Shown here: piece after piece, positions 15,845-24,029 of the stretch
Layout: every line of letters begins with the position of its first letter
How positions within the stretch are numbered: the first letter of the stretch is position 1
DNA from: an uncultured Clostridium sp.
GTDB taxonomy: Bacteria > Bacillota > Clostridia > TANB77 > CAG-508
Length of the DNA: 27,792 nucleotides
Reading direction: 5' to 3'
Assembly: GCA_900553945.1 (NCBI GenBank)
Contig: USFR01000014.1
Location: 1 to 27,792, forward strand
The notes under the pieces: model-generated
Databases searched by the model: none
What the model was told of the DNA's origin: nothing
Seen by the model: the letters and a program-made list of their open reading frames with translations, nothing else
Position numbers and translations under genes: made by a program

Positions 15845-15878
15845 AAAATAAAAAAACGGTCGCCCGTTTTTTTATTTT
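15845..15878 (-). terminator. Intrinsic terminator of the ribosomal protein/rpoA operon
   Basis: Perfect 15-bp inverted repeat made of an A7/T7 pair around ACGG/CCGT, with a 4-base loop (TCGC on the plus strand), beginning about 17 bases after the rplQ stop. It ends with TTTTTTTATTTT on the minus strand. The symmetry of A and T runs means it could also stop transcription from the other side. Confidence 0.92.
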
Positions 15879-15894
15879 ATGTATTTTCTTTAAA

Positions 15895-16404
15895 CTATAT
15901 TAATTCAAGAATAACTTCTGGTGCATTGTCACCTTTTCTATTTTCACATTTTAAGATTCTTGTATATCCACCTTGTCTACCTTCATATTTAGTAGCAATT
16001 TCCCCAAATAATTTTGCCATTAAGTCAACACCTTCAACTTTGTTAACTTTTTTCATTATTTTTCTTCTTGCATTTAATCTAGATGGCATATCTTTTTGTC
16101 TTTTTTCCATTTTTTCTTCTTTAACTACTTTTAAGTATTCTTTTCCATTTTTACTTGTAGCTTTTTCTGTAACTTTATGTCCCTTGCTATCTAATTTAGC
16201 TTTAACAACTTTAACTTCTACTTCTTCGAAATTATCTTTTTCTTTAACAGCTAATGCTATTATACTATCAACAAGAGCTTTAACTTCTTTAGCTCTAGCT
16301 TCAGTTGTTCTAATTTTTCCATTTAAAAGAACATCTGTTGTTTGAGTTCTTAGCATTGCTAATCTTTGATCAGTTGGTTTTCCAAGTTTTCTTGTACCTG
16401 CCAC
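15895..16404 (-). CDS. rplQ: 50S ribosomal protein L17, with internal insertion
   Basis: A 169-residue L17, where the family is usually 113-130. The conserved N-terminus (GTRKLGKPTDQRLAMLR, then IRTTEARAKEVKALVD) and C-terminus (KLFGEIATKYEGRQGGYTRI, then NAPEVILELI) are intact. Between them, about residues 55-108 are a Lys/Glu-rich insertion. L17 sits near the polypeptide exit tunnel on the large subunit. It is the last gene of the alpha operon, 22 bases after rpoA, and its transcript ends in a strong terminator. Confidence 0.96.
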   Translation of the reverse strand: MAGTRKLGKPTDQRLAMLRTQTTDVLLNGKIRTTEARAKEVKALVDSIIALAVKEKDNFEEVEVKVVKAKLDSKGHKVTEKATSKNGKEYLKVVKEEKMEKRQKDMPSRLNARRKIMKKVNKVEGVDLMAKLFGEIATKYEGRQGGYTRILKCENRKGDNAPEVILELI

Positions 16405-16426
16405 TTTTTATTTCACCTTCCTTTTC

Positions 16427-17374
16427 TTAGTCTTCTATTGATGAGAATCCTAGTCCTAAGTCAATCAATTTCTTTGTAACTTCATCTAATGATTTTTTAC
16501 CAAGATTTCTAACTTTCATCATATCTTCTTGTGATTTATTAGCTAAATCTTCAACTGTTGAAATTCCAGCTCTCTTCAAGCAGTTATATGATCTAACTGA
16601 TAATTCTAATTCTTCTATCGGCATTTCTAATACTTTTTCTTTTTTAGATTCTTCTTTTTCTACCATTACTTGAGTATTTTTAGCTGTTTCTGATAAGTCA
16701 ATGAATAATTCTAAGTGACTTGTCATAACTTTTGCAGCTAAGCTCAATGATTCAAATGGTTTTAAACTTCCGTCTGTCCAAACTTCGATTGTTAATTTAT
16801 CATAATCAACTCTTTGTCCGACTCTAGTATTTTCTACTTTATAATTAACTTTTTTAACTGGTGTAAATATTGAATCAATTGGTAATGTACCTAACGCCAT
16901 ATCTTCTGTTTTATTTTTATCCGCAGTATTGTATCCTCTTCCTCTGGCTACTGTCATTTCCATATGAAGAGTTTCTCCTTCTTCTACTGTAGCAATATGT
17001 AAATCTGGATTTAAAATTTCTATACTACTATCAGTAATGATATCTCCAGCCTTAACTTCTCCAGGTCCTTTGAAATCAATACTAATATTCTTATCATCAT
17101 TATCATGCATTTTTAATCTAACACATTTTAAATTAACTATTATTTCAGGAACATCTTCTACTACACCTTGTACAGTTGAAAATTCATGAACAACTCCATC
17201 AATTTTCACACTTGTTATAGCAGCTCCTGGTAATGATGATAATAAGATTCTTCTTAGTGAATTTCCAATAGTCATTCCATAACCACGTTCTAATGGTTCG
17301 CATACAAACTTTGAATAATTTCTTTTTTCATCTGTCTCTACGCATTTGATGTTTGGCTTTTCAAATTCTATCAT
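16427..17374 (-). CDS. rpoA: DNA-directed RNA polymerase subunit alpha
   Basis: A 315-residue alpha subunit of normal length. The N-terminal assembly domain begins with IEFEKPNIKCVE and contains ERGYGMTIGNSLRRILLSSL, the alpha dimer interface. A linker around 235-250 leads to the C-terminal DNA-binding domain (ELSVRSYNCLKRAGISTVEDL), ending in LGLGFSSIED. Alpha dimers nucleate the polymerase and contact UP elements, such as the A-rich tracts upstream of the rrn promoters. The start is ATG with GGAGG. A short hairpin (17391-17410) lies just before the ribosome binding site. Confidence 0.98.
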   Translation of the reverse strand: MIEFEKPNIKCVETDEKRNYSKFVCEPLERGYGMTIGNSLRRILLSSLPGAAITSVKIDGVVHEFSTVQGVVEDVPEIIVNLKCVRLKMHDNDDKNISIDFKGPGEVKAGDIITDSSIEILNPDLHIATVEEGETLHMEMTVARGRGYNTADKNKTEDMALGTLPIDSIFTPVKKVNYKVENTRVGQRVDYDKLTIEVWTDGSLKPFESLSLAAKVMTSHLELFIDLSETAKNTQVMVEKEESKKEKVLEMPIEELELSVRSYNCLKRAGISTVEDLANKSQEDMMKVRNLGKKSLDEVTKKLIDLGLGFSSIED

Positions 17375-17390
17375 TTATTTACCTCCATTT

Positions 17391-17410
17391 TGAGAAACTT
17401 AGGTTTCTCA
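17391..17410 (-). repeat. Short hairpin before the rpoA ribosome binding site
   Basis: Perfect 8-bp inverted repeat TGAGAAAC / GTTTCTCA with a 4-base loop, about four bases upstream of GGAGG of rpoA. No T run follows, so it is unlikely to be a terminator; it may mark an mRNA processing or stability site. Confidence 0.5.
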
Positions 17411-17475
17411 CCTTTTTTATATTTTCTATTATTAATTTTATTAAAATGAAAATAATTTCTTTTATTCTTATTTTA

Positions 17476-18102
17476 TTATTTAGAATAAAGTTCAACTATT
17501 AAGTGTTCCTCAACTGGTAAATCAATATCTTCTCTATTTGCTAATCTAATAACTTTACCAGACATTTTTTCTCTGTCAACTTCTAACCATTCTGGTAATG
17601 GTCTTACACTATTTGCTTCCATATTTTCTTTAACAACAGGGTTGTCTCTTCTAATTTCTCTAATAGCTACAACATCTCCTGGTTTTACTAAGTATGATGC
17701 TATATCTACTTTCTTTCCATTAACTTCGATGTTTCCATGAGTTACTAATTGTCTAGCTTGTGGTCTTGAGACACCAAAACCTAGTCTATAAACAACATTA
17801 TCTAATCTGCTCTCTAAAATTTGTAATAAGTTATCACCAGTGATTCCTTTTTTATTAGAAGCCATTTCGAAATATCCTCTAAATTGTTTTTCTCCAACTC
17901 CATAGAATGATCTTGTTTTTTGTTTTTCTCTTAATTGTGTTCCGTATTCAGAAAGTTTAGCTTTCTTTTGTCCATGTTGTCCTGGAGCGTAATTTCTTCT
18001 TGTTACGCTACATTTATCAGAATAACATCTGCAACCTTTTAAAAATAGCTTTTGACCTTCTCTACGGCATATACGACATTGTTCGTCTTTGTATCTTGCC
18101 AT
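17476..18102 (-). CDS. rpsD: 30S ribosomal protein S4 (zinc-binding form)
   Basis: A 208-residue S4. The N-terminal cysteines CRIC (9-12) and CRCYSDKC (24-31) form a zinc site seen in many Firmicutes. The S4 RNA-binding domain lies around residues 90-155 (SRLDNVVYRLGFGVSRPQARQLV). S4 starts 30S assembly by binding the 5' domain of 16S rRNA and represses its own operon in several bacteria. It lies between rpsK and rpoA, as in Clostridia. Confidence 0.97.
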   Translation of the reverse strand: MARYKDEQCRICRREGQKLFLKGCRCYSDKCSVTRRNYAPGQHGQKKAKLSEYGTQLREKQKTRSFYGVGEKQFRGYFEMASNKKGITGDNLLQILESRLDNVVYRLGFGVSRPQARQLVTHGNIEVNGKKVDIASYLVKPGDVVAIREIRRDNPVVKENMEANSVRPLPEWLEVDREKMSGKVIRLANREDIDLPVEEHLIVELYSK

Positions 18103-18177
18103 TGTTACACCTCTTTCAATCTTTTAATATTATTTGTTTTATTGTGCTCATCACAATTTTTATATTTATACTTTTAA

Positions 18178-18573
18178 TTACACTCTTCTTCTTTTTGGTG
18201 GTCTACATCCATTGTGTGGTATTGGAGTTACGTCTTTTATCATTGTAATTTCCAATCCAGCTGTTTGTAATGATCTTATTGCAGCTTCTCTTCCTGAACC
18301 TGGTCCTTTAACATATACTTCTACTGTTTTTAATCCATGTTCCATTGCTGCTTTTGATGCAGTTTCAGCTGCTTGACCTGCTGCAAATGGTGTGCTTTTT
18401 CTTGAACCTTTGAATCCAAGTCCACCAGCACTTGCCCAAGATATTACGTTACCTTGAGTATCTGTTATTGTAACAATTGTATTATTAAAGCTAGAGTGAA
18501 TATGTGCTGCTCCACTTTCAATGTTTTTTCTATTTCTTCTAGCTACTGGTTTTTTAGTTACATTTTTAGCCAT
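18178..18573 (-). CDS. rpsK: 30S ribosomal protein S11
   Basis: A 131-residue S11 of normal length, with AHIHSSFNNTIVTITD, GFKGSRKSTPFAAG and the C-terminal GCRPPKRRRV. It forms part of the 30S platform near the mRNA exit. The start is ATG with an AAGGAGG-like site. It lies between rpsM and rpsD. Confidence 0.97.
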   Translation of the reverse strand: MAKNVTKKPVARRNRKNIESGAAHIHSSFNNTIVTITDTQGNVISWASAGGLGFKGSRKSTPFAAGQAAETASKAAMEHGLKTVEVYVKGPGSGREAAIRSLQTAGLEITMIKDVTPIPHNGCRPPKRRRV

Positions 18574-18624
18574 TTCTTGCTTTTCCTCCTTTTAATTTTT
18601 AAAAAATCAAGTTTCAATTATACT

Positions 18625-18990
18625 TTATTTTTTGCTCTTACTTACGACTTTTCTTGGTCCTTTTCTTGTACGAGCGTTAGTTTTTGTTCTTTGACCTCTA
18701 ACTGGTAGACCTCTTCTATGTCTTAATCCTCTGTAGCATCCAATTTCAGTAAGTCTTTTGATGTTTAAAGCTACTTCTCTTCTTAAGTCACCTTCAACTT
18801 TGTATCCTTCCATAGCTTTTCTTATTTTGTTTACATCTTCGTCAGATAAATCTTTTACTCTAGTATCTGGGTTTATTCCAGCTTCTTTTAAGATTTTTTG
18901 AGAGCTAGAAAGTCCTATTCCATATACATATGTAAGTCCAATTTCTACTCTTTTTTCTCTAGGTAAATCAACTCCTGCTATACGAGCCAT
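18625..18990 (-). CDS. rpsM: 30S ribosomal protein S13
   Basis: A 121-residue S13. The start at MARIAGVDLPREKRVEIGL is preceded by GGAGG eleven bases upstream; a longer frame that opens with TTG inside the ribosome binding site is rejected. The C-terminal RGLRHRRGLPVRGQRTKTNARTR tail contacts tRNA at the P site. It follows a 188-base gap holding several inverted repeats, suggesting control at the start of the alpha part of the cluster. Confidence 0.97.
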   Translation of the reverse strand: MARIAGVDLPREKRVEIGLTYVYGIGLSSSQKILKEAGINPDTRVKDLSDEDVNKIRKAMEGYKVEGDLRREVALNIKRLTEIGCYRGLRHRRGLPVRGQRTKTNARTRKGPRKVVSKSKK

Positions 18991-19178
18991 AAATTTTTGC
19001 ACCTCCAAATTTTTAATTGATTAATATAGTTTAATTAGTATAAATTGAAATGTAATTAAACTGGATTGTTATTTATATAATAAATATAAAAACAAAATCA
19101 GCCGCTAACTGTTTTTATATTTATTCACAAAATTATACGGGCTACTACCTTGTATTAGCCCTAAGTTGGTTACTAAAA
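18991..19178 (-). promoter_or_regulatory. Structured rpmJ-rpsM intergenic region, candidate leader
   Basis: On the minus strand four stems follow one another: GGTTA/TAACC at the rpmJ stop (19166-19183 area), GGGCTA/TAGCCC (19139-19161), a perfect 15-bp stem (19080-19124, arms 19080-19094 and 19110-19124), and a perfect 10-bp stem AGTTTAATTA/TAATTAAACT (19028-19062). None has a following T run, so termination is not obvious. Ribosomal operons often carry protein-binding leaders at this place; S4 would be the natural ligand. Confidence 0.5.
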
Positions 19179-19292
19179 TTAACCTTGTCTTTGTTTATGT
19201 TTTGGATTTTCACAGATTACTCTGATTACTCCTTTTCTTTTTATTACTTTACATTTTTCGCACATTTTTTTAACTGATGGTCTTACTTTCAT
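19179..19292 (-). CDS. rpmJ: 50S ribosomal protein L36
   Basis: A 37-residue protein starting MKVRPSVKKMCEKCKVIKRK and ending KHKQRQG. Cys11, Cys14, Cys27 and His32 form the zinc ribbon of the usual L36. Its length is exactly that of the family. It begins at ATG (19292). It lies between infA and rpsM as in most Firmicutes. Confidence 0.96.
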   Translation of the reverse strand: MKVRPSVKKMCEKCKVIKRKGVIRVICENPKHKQRQG

Positions 19293-19367
19293 TTCCTTTT
19301 TCACCTCTACTCTATATATTTTATTTATTTAAAATATGTAGCGCAACCTACATAAGTGGGTTCAAAT

Positions 19368-19586
19368 TTATTTTGCACGCCAAGTTATACGTCCCTTACT
19401 TAAATCATAAGGTGATAATTCCAATTTTACTCTGTCGCCAGGTAAAATCTTTATATAGTTCATTCTCAATTTTCCTGAGATATGAGCTAATACTTGGTGT
19501 CCATTATCTAATTCGACTTTAAAATTTGTATTTGGTAATGTTTCTATAACAGTACCTTCAACTTCAATTACATCTTCTTTTGCCAA
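19368..19586 (-). CDS. infA: Translation initiation factor IF-1
   Basis: A 72-residue OB-fold factor, the exact family length when translation starts at the TTG (19586), giving (M)AKEDVIEVEGTV. GGAGG lies eight bases upstream of that TTG. A longer frame to 19631 lacks a ribosome binding site. The C-terminus LSKGRITWRAK is typical. IF-1 binds the ribosomal A site during initiation. It lies between map and rpmJ. Confidence 0.95.
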   Translation of the reverse strand: MAKEDVIEVEGTVIETLPNTNFKVELDNGHQVLAHISGKLRMNYIKILPGDRVKLELSPYDLSKGRITWRAK

Positions 19587-19659
19587 ATTTCTTTCCTCCA
19601 ATATAAATGAAATTATTATCGTGCTCAACAATAATAAGCTAATATAGTATATAATACTT

Positions 19660-20433
19660 TTAAGGTTTTGTCAATATTTCTGGCTCATTTTCTGTTATTA
19701 AAATTGTATTTTCATAATGAGCTCCATTAGTTCCATCTCTTGAAACTATTGTCCATCCATCATCAAGTTCAAGTATTTCTCTGTTTCCCGCTATTACCAT
19801 AGGTTCTATGCATATTGTCATTCCTGGTTCTAATCTCATTCCTCTTCCTGGTTTTCCGTAATTTGGTATTCCTGGATCTTCGTGCATTTCTCTTCCTATT
19901 CCATGTCCTTGAAATTCTCTTAATATACTAAATCCATTTTTAGTTACAAATTCATAAATTGCATTTGATATATCTCCAACTCTGCAACCTTTTCTTGCAA
20001 ATTTAAGTCCTTCAAAGAAAGATTGTTTTGTAACTTCAACTAATTTTTGATCTTCAACTGAGTTTGGTTTTCCAACTATATATGTTCTTGCTGCATCTCC
20101 GTGGAATCCATTTTTAAATGCCGTTATATCAAAACTTACTACATCGCCTTCTTTTAAGATTGCATGTTTTGATGGAATCCCATGTATGATTTCATCATTT
20201 ATTGATGCACAAATTGAACCTGGAAAATCAGGTACTCCTGGTATACCACTTGGGAAGTTTTTCTCTGATGGTATTCCTCCATTACTTCTTATAAATTTTT
20301 CTGCAATTTTATCAAGTTCATAAGTTGAAATTCCTGGTCTTATTGCTTCTTTAATAACTTCATGAACTTGTGCAGTTAATTTACAAGCTTCTCTCATTTG
20401 TTCAATTTCTCTTTTTGACTTGATTGTAACCAC
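19660..20433 (-). CDS. map: Methionine aminopeptidase, type I
   Basis: A 257-residue enzyme with all metal ligands visible: Asp102 (FDITA), Asp113 (HGDAART), His177 (GHGIGREMHE), Glu210 (CIEPM) and Glu241 (HYENT), and the substrate-binding His84 (EIIHGIP). It removes the initiator methionine from new proteins. It follows adk by 15 bases and precedes infA. The protein has no N-terminal zinc-finger extension. Confidence 0.97.
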   Translation of the reverse strand: MVTIKSKREIEQMREACKLTAQVHEVIKEAIRPGISTYELDKIAEKFIRSNGGIPSEKNFPSGIPGVPDFPGSICASINDEIIHGIPSKHAILKEGDVVSFDITAFKNGFHGDAARTYIVGKPNSVEDQKLVEVTKQSFFEGLKFARKGCRVGDISNAIYEFVTKNGFSILREFQGHGIGREMHEDPGIPNYGKPGRGMRLEPGMTICIEPMVIAGNREILELDDGWTIVSRDGTNGAHYENTILITENEPEILTKP

Positions 20434-20448
20434 TTTATATTTTCCTTT

Positions 20449-21105
20449 CTATTTATTAATTTTTTCTATTACAATATCAGCTGCTTCTTTTGCCATTGTT
20501 CCTGTTTTTTCTGTTATTTCTATTTTAAATAGTTTATCTGCTTTTTCATAATATTCTTCTAATGGCTTTGTTTGGCTTTGATAAACTTCTATTCTGTTTT
20601 CAACTCTTTCAACTGTATCATCTTCTCTTTGATATAGCTTGCTTCCACAAATATCGCAGATTCCTTCTTTTTTAGGTTTATTTAATTTTGTATTGTATAC
20701 TGCTTTACATTTTGGGCATATTCTTCTTGTAACAATTCTATCCAATATTTCTTCTTTTGGTGAACTTAAGTCTATTACTAGATCAACTTTCTTTCCTTCT
20801 TCTTCAAGCATTTTGTCTAATGCAATTGCTTGTGCTTCTGTTCTTGGAAAACCATCTAATATAACACCATTTTCTACGTCTTTTTCTGCTAATCTTTCTT
20901 TTATCATTTTTATTGTTAATTCATCTGGTACTAAGTTTCCTTCTTTTAAATATGAATTTATTTCTCTTCCTAATTCACTATCTTCACTACTATATTTTCT
21001 AAATATATCTCCACTTGATACATGTGCAATATTTAATTTTTCTTTTAATATTGCTGATACTGTTCCTTTTCCTGTTCCAGGAGCTCCTAACATAATAATA
21101 ACCAT
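20449..21105 (-). CDS. adk: Adenylate kinase
   Basis: A 218-residue long-form adenylate kinase. The P loop is GAPGTGKGT (7-15), and DGFPRT (84-89) is the nucleotide-binding signature. The lid carries a zinc site with Cys130, Cys133, Cys150 and Cys153, as in Gram-positive enzymes. It interconverts AMP, ADP and ATP. It lies between secY and map, as in Bacillus, preceded by an inverted-repeat-rich gap. Confidence 0.97.
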   Translation of the reverse strand: MVIIMLGAPGTGKGTVSAILKEKLNIAHVSSGDIFRKYSSEDSELGREINSYLKEGNLVPDELTIKMIKERLAEKDVENGVILDGFPRTEAQAIALDKMLEEEGKKVDLVIDLSSPKEEILDRIVTRRICPKCKAVYNTKLNKPKKEGICDICGSKLYQREDDTVERVENRIEVYQSQTKPLEEYYEKADKLFKIEITEKTGTMAKEAADIVIEKINK

Positions 21106-21131
21106 ATGACATTCTTCCTTTCTTTATATGT

Positions 21132-21218
21132 TATTTTCTAAACACTAATTTTTTAATGCTTAGAAAATAATATATAATTACATTTCAATAGGATGTCAGC
21201 ATTTGACACCCTATTGAA
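21132..21218 (-). repeat. Two inverted repeats in the secY-adk gap
   Basis: Nearest secY is a 15-bp hairpin at 21184-21218 (TTCAATAGGATGTCA paired with TGACACCCTATTGAA, one G-T pair, 5-base loop). Nearest adk is a 10-bp perfect repeat TATTTTCTAA / TTAGAAAATA at 21132-21169 with an 18-base loop. Neither has a clear T run on the minus strand. They may set the ratio of downstream to upstream gene expression by attenuation or mRNA processing. Confidence 0.55.
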
Positions 21219-21230
21219 TATTATAACATT

Positions 21231-22556
21231 TTATTCTAAGAATCCTTTATAATGTCTAATCATTAATTGTGATTCTAGTTGTTGTACTGTCTCTAAAGCA
21301 ACACCTACTACGATTAATATCGCTGTTCCTCCAAATGCTAAGTTTAATGATGTAAATCTCATAAACATAGGTATAACTGCTATTATACTTAGGAAGAATC
21401 CTCCGAATAGTGTTAATTTATTTAAGACTGCTCCTATATAATCACTTGTTGGTTTTCCAGCTCTTATTCCCGGTACGAATCCACCATTTTTCTTTATTGT
21501 ATTTGCAACTTCTGCTGGATTAAATGTAGCATATGTGTAGAAATATGTGAATCCTACAATCAATAATAAGTATATTATTGCATTTGCTATAACATATCCA
21601 ATTCCAACACCTTGTGATGTTGAAGTTGCAATTGAGAATTGATATAAACCACCTAAGAATCCTGATTTACCAATTGATGATGGTGAGAATATTTGTATCA
21701 ACATTGCTGGGAATGTCATGAATGATGAAGCAAAGATTATTGGCATAACTCCTGCCATAACAAGCTTCATTGGTATGTGAGTATTTTGTCCTCCATACAT
21801 TTTTCTTCCAACAACTTTTTTAGCATATTGAACTGGTATTTTACGTTCAGCTTCTTGAACAAATACAACTGCTCCTATTAGAATTACTGCTCCTATTACT
21901 ATAGCTAATGCTATTAAGAAGTTTACTGTTGTAAATGGTTTGAAAGCTAAATTAAATACTTGTACAGCAGCTGATGGTAAGCCAGATACTATACCTACAA
22001 ATATTAGCATAGATATTCCGTTTCCAATACCTTTATTTGTAATTTGATCTCCTAACCACATTAGGATTGATGTTCCAGTTATTAATGAAAGCACGAATAT
22101 TAATGCTGTTCTAATTCCTGGATTATATATAATGTCTGGATAGCTTTTTGAGTATGAAATATAGATTCCTGTAGCTTCTACACAAGCTAATACTAATGTA
22201 AGTATTTTGGTATAGAAGTTAATTTTCTTTCTACCTTCTTCTCCGCCTTCTTTAGTTAATTTTTCTAATGAAGGAATTATCATTGCTAATAATTGTATAA
22301 TAATTGACGCTGTAATATATGGTGTTATTGACATAGCAAATATTGATAATCTTGAAAAAGCTCCTCCGGAAATTGTGTTTACTAGCCCAGCTAGTGTATT
22401 TGTAGATTTAGAAAGTTGTTCAGCAAGTTTGGCTGAATCAACTCCAGGTACTACGATGTAGCATCCTAATCTAAAAACTACTATTAATAACAAAGTTAAA
22501 AATATTTTTTTTCTAACTTCTGGTGTTTTAAAAGCATTCTTAATAGTTTTAAACAA
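21231..22556 (-). CDS. secY: Preprotein translocase subunit SecY
   Basis: A 441-residue, ten-helix membrane protein forming the protein-conducting channel. Typical strings are PGVDSAKLAEQLSKS, GGAFSRLSIFAMSITPYITASI in the second helix and plug region, AERKIPVQYAKKV, PFYFYTYATFNPAEVANTIKKNGGF-like cytoplasmic loop sequence, and the C-terminal MIRHYKGFLE. It starts at TTG, one base after the rplO stop, with GAGGTGG supplied by the rplO end, so it is coupled to rplO. Confidence 0.97.
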   Translation of the reverse strand: MFKTIKNAFKTPEVRKKIFLTLLLIVVFRLGCYIVVPGVDSAKLAEQLSKSTNTLAGLVNTISGGAFSRLSIFAMSITPYITASIIIQLLAMIIPSLEKLTKEGGEEGRKKINFYTKILTLVLACVEATGIYISYSKSYPDIIYNPGIRTALIFVLSLITGTSILMWLGDQITNKGIGNGISMLIFVGIVSGLPSAAVQVFNLAFKPFTTVNFLIALAIVIGAVILIGAVVFVQEAERKIPVQYAKKVVGRKMYGGQNTHIPMKLVMAGVMPIIFASSFMTFPAMLIQIFSPSSIGKSGFLGGLYQFSIATSTSQGVGIGYVIANAIIYLLLIVGFTYFYTYATFNPAEVANTIKKNGGFVPGIRAGKPTSDYIGAVLNKLTLFGGFFLSIIAVIPMFMRFTSLNLAFGGTAILIVVGVALETVQQLESQLMIRHYKGFLE

Positions 22557-22557
22557 C

Positions 22558-22992
22558 TTATACCACCTCTATCTTTCCACCAGCGGCTTCAATTTTTTCA
22601 GCAGCTGTTTTTGTAAATCTTGTAGCTTTTACGTTAACTGATTTTTCAATAGCTCCTGTTCCTAAAACAACGATGCCATCGTTTATTTTTCCGATAATTC
22701 CTTCGGCTAATAAACTTTCTGGAGTAATATCAGTTGCTTTTGATTTATTAAGCATTGTTAATGTTACTTCTGTGTATGTTTTAGCATGTATATTTTTGAA
22801 ACCTCTTTTTGGTAATCTTCTATATAAAGGTGTTTGACCTCCTTCAAAACCTCTTCTTACTCCGCCACCAGATCTAGCTTTTTGACCTTTATGACCTCTT
22901 CCTGAAGTTTTTCCAAGTCCTGAACCTATTCCACGTCCTACTCTTCTTCTTGATACTTTTTTAACTGCTGGTTGTAAATTACCTAATTCCAT
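22558..22992 (-). CDS. rplO: 50S ribosomal protein L15
   Basis: A 144-residue L15 with the conserved glycine- and arginine-rich N-terminus (VSRRRVGRGIGSGLGKTSGR) and KRGFKN. It is an assembly protein of the large subunit. It normally follows rpmD; here rpmD is missing and an 88-base gap separates it from rpsE. The start is ATG with AAGGAGG. Confidence 0.97.
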   Translation of the reverse strand: MELGNLQPAVKKVSRRRVGRGIGSGLGKTSGRGHKGQKARSGGGVRRGFEGGQTPLYRRLPKRGFKNIHAKTYTEVTLTMLNKSKATDITPESLLAEGIIGKINDGIVVLGTGAIEKSVNVKATRFTKTAAEKIEAAGGKIEVV

Positions 22993-23079
22993 TTTCGCAC
23001 CTCCTTATTATGTGTTTGTTTAATCTTTTTTTATTTAATCATACTTTAAAAAATTTTTCTAGTGTTTCGAAATATATTA

Positions 23080-23568
23080 TTATAAAATTTCAGAAACTTT
23101 TTTTCCTCTTCTCTTAGCAACTTCTTCGATTGTGCTCATGCTCTTTAAAGCTTCGATTGTTGCATAAACAACATTTCTTGGATTGTTTGTTCCGATAACT
23201 TTAGTTTTAATATCTCTATATCCTGCAAGTTCTAGAACAGGTCTTACACTACCACCAGCTATAACTCCAGATCCTTCAGCACCTGGTTTTAATATAACTG
23301 TTGCAGCTCCAAATTTTCCGATATATTCATGAGGAATTGTTGTTCCAACGATTGGAACTTCTACTAAATTCTTTTTAGCTTCGTCAATAGCTTTTCTAAT
23401 TGCGTCTGGAACTTCTGATGCTTTACCATTTCCAACACCAACACGTCCTTGTCCGTCTCCAACTACAACTACAGCGCTAAATCTAAAAGTTCTACCACCT
23501 TTAACAACTTTAGCAACTCTGTTTATAGCTACTACTTTTTCCTTTAATTCTACAGATTTATCTTCCAT
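23080..23568 (-). CDS. rpsE: 30S ribosomal protein S5
   Basis: A 162-residue S5: the double-stranded RNA-binding domain begins ELKEKVVAINRVAKVVKGGR, and the central loop is VGDGQGRVGVGNGKASEVPDA. S5 helps form the mRNA entry site and affects decoding accuracy. It lies between rplR and the rpmD-less gap before rplO. Confidence 0.97.
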   Translation of the reverse strand: MEDKSVELKEKVVAINRVAKVVKGGRTFRFSAVVVVGDGQGRVGVGNGKASEVPDAIRKAIDEAKKNLVEVPIVGTTIPHEYIGKFGAATVILKPGAEGSGVIAGGSVRPVLELAGYRDIKTKVIGTNNPRNVVYATIEALKSMSTIEEVAKRRGKKVSEIL

Positions 23569-23597
23569 GAAACTCTTTGTTTCTCCTTTCTTTTAAA

Positions 23598-23957
23598 TTA
23601 AAATTTAAGTCCACCTTCTCTTGCTGCTTCTGCTACTTCTTTTACTACACCATGATAGATATATCCACCTCTATCAAATACAACATTAGTAATGTTTTTA
23701 GCTGTAGCTCTTTTTGCAATTAAAGTTCCAACTTCTTTAGCTGCTTCTTTGTTTGCTTTTTTAGTTTTTACTTCTTTATCAAGTGTTGAAGCGCTTGCAA
23801 GTGTAACTTGTGCATCATCATCTATAATTTGAACATATAGGTTTGTATTGCTTCTGTATACGCAAAGTCTTGGACATTCTGCAGTTCCAGAAATTTTATT
23901 ACGAACTCTTTTATGTCTTCTTACTCTTTCAGCTTTTCTATCTGTTTTTGTAATCAT
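23598..23957 (-). CDS. rplR: 50S ribosomal protein L18
   Basis: A 119-residue L18, which binds 5S rRNA in the central protuberance. Typical strings are RRHKRVRNKISGTAECPRLCV and the C-terminal VFDRGGYIYHGVVKEVAEAAREGGLKF. Its position between rplF and rpsE is standard. Confidence 0.97.
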   Translation of the reverse strand: MITKTDRKAERVRRHKRVRNKISGTAECPRLCVYRSNTNLYVQIIDDDAQVTLASASTLDKEVKTKKANKEAAKEVGTLIAKRATAKNITNVVFDRGGYIYHGVVKEVAEAAREGGLKF

Positions 23958-24029
23958 GATTTACTCCTTTCTTTTGAATAAATTTGAATCTATTCATCTA
24001 TTTTCTTGTTAATTTTTCAAGCTAACCTA

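Noticed and set aside
15827..16345. 172-residue plus-strand reading frame opposite rplQ
   Set aside because: Antisense to a strongly conserved gene, with no ribosome binding site and a phenylalanine/serine/leucine-rich composition typical of reverse complement frames in A/T-rich DNA.
19587..19631. N-terminal extension of IF-1 by 15 residues
   Set aside because: The upstream ATG has no ribosome binding site, whereas the TTG at 19586 has GGAGG at good spacing and gives the exact family length.
22993..23079. Remnant of rpmD between rpsE and rplO
   Set aside because: No frame in the gap resembles L30 (no KVTLVKS- or IG-type strings); the gap is A/T-rich filler.
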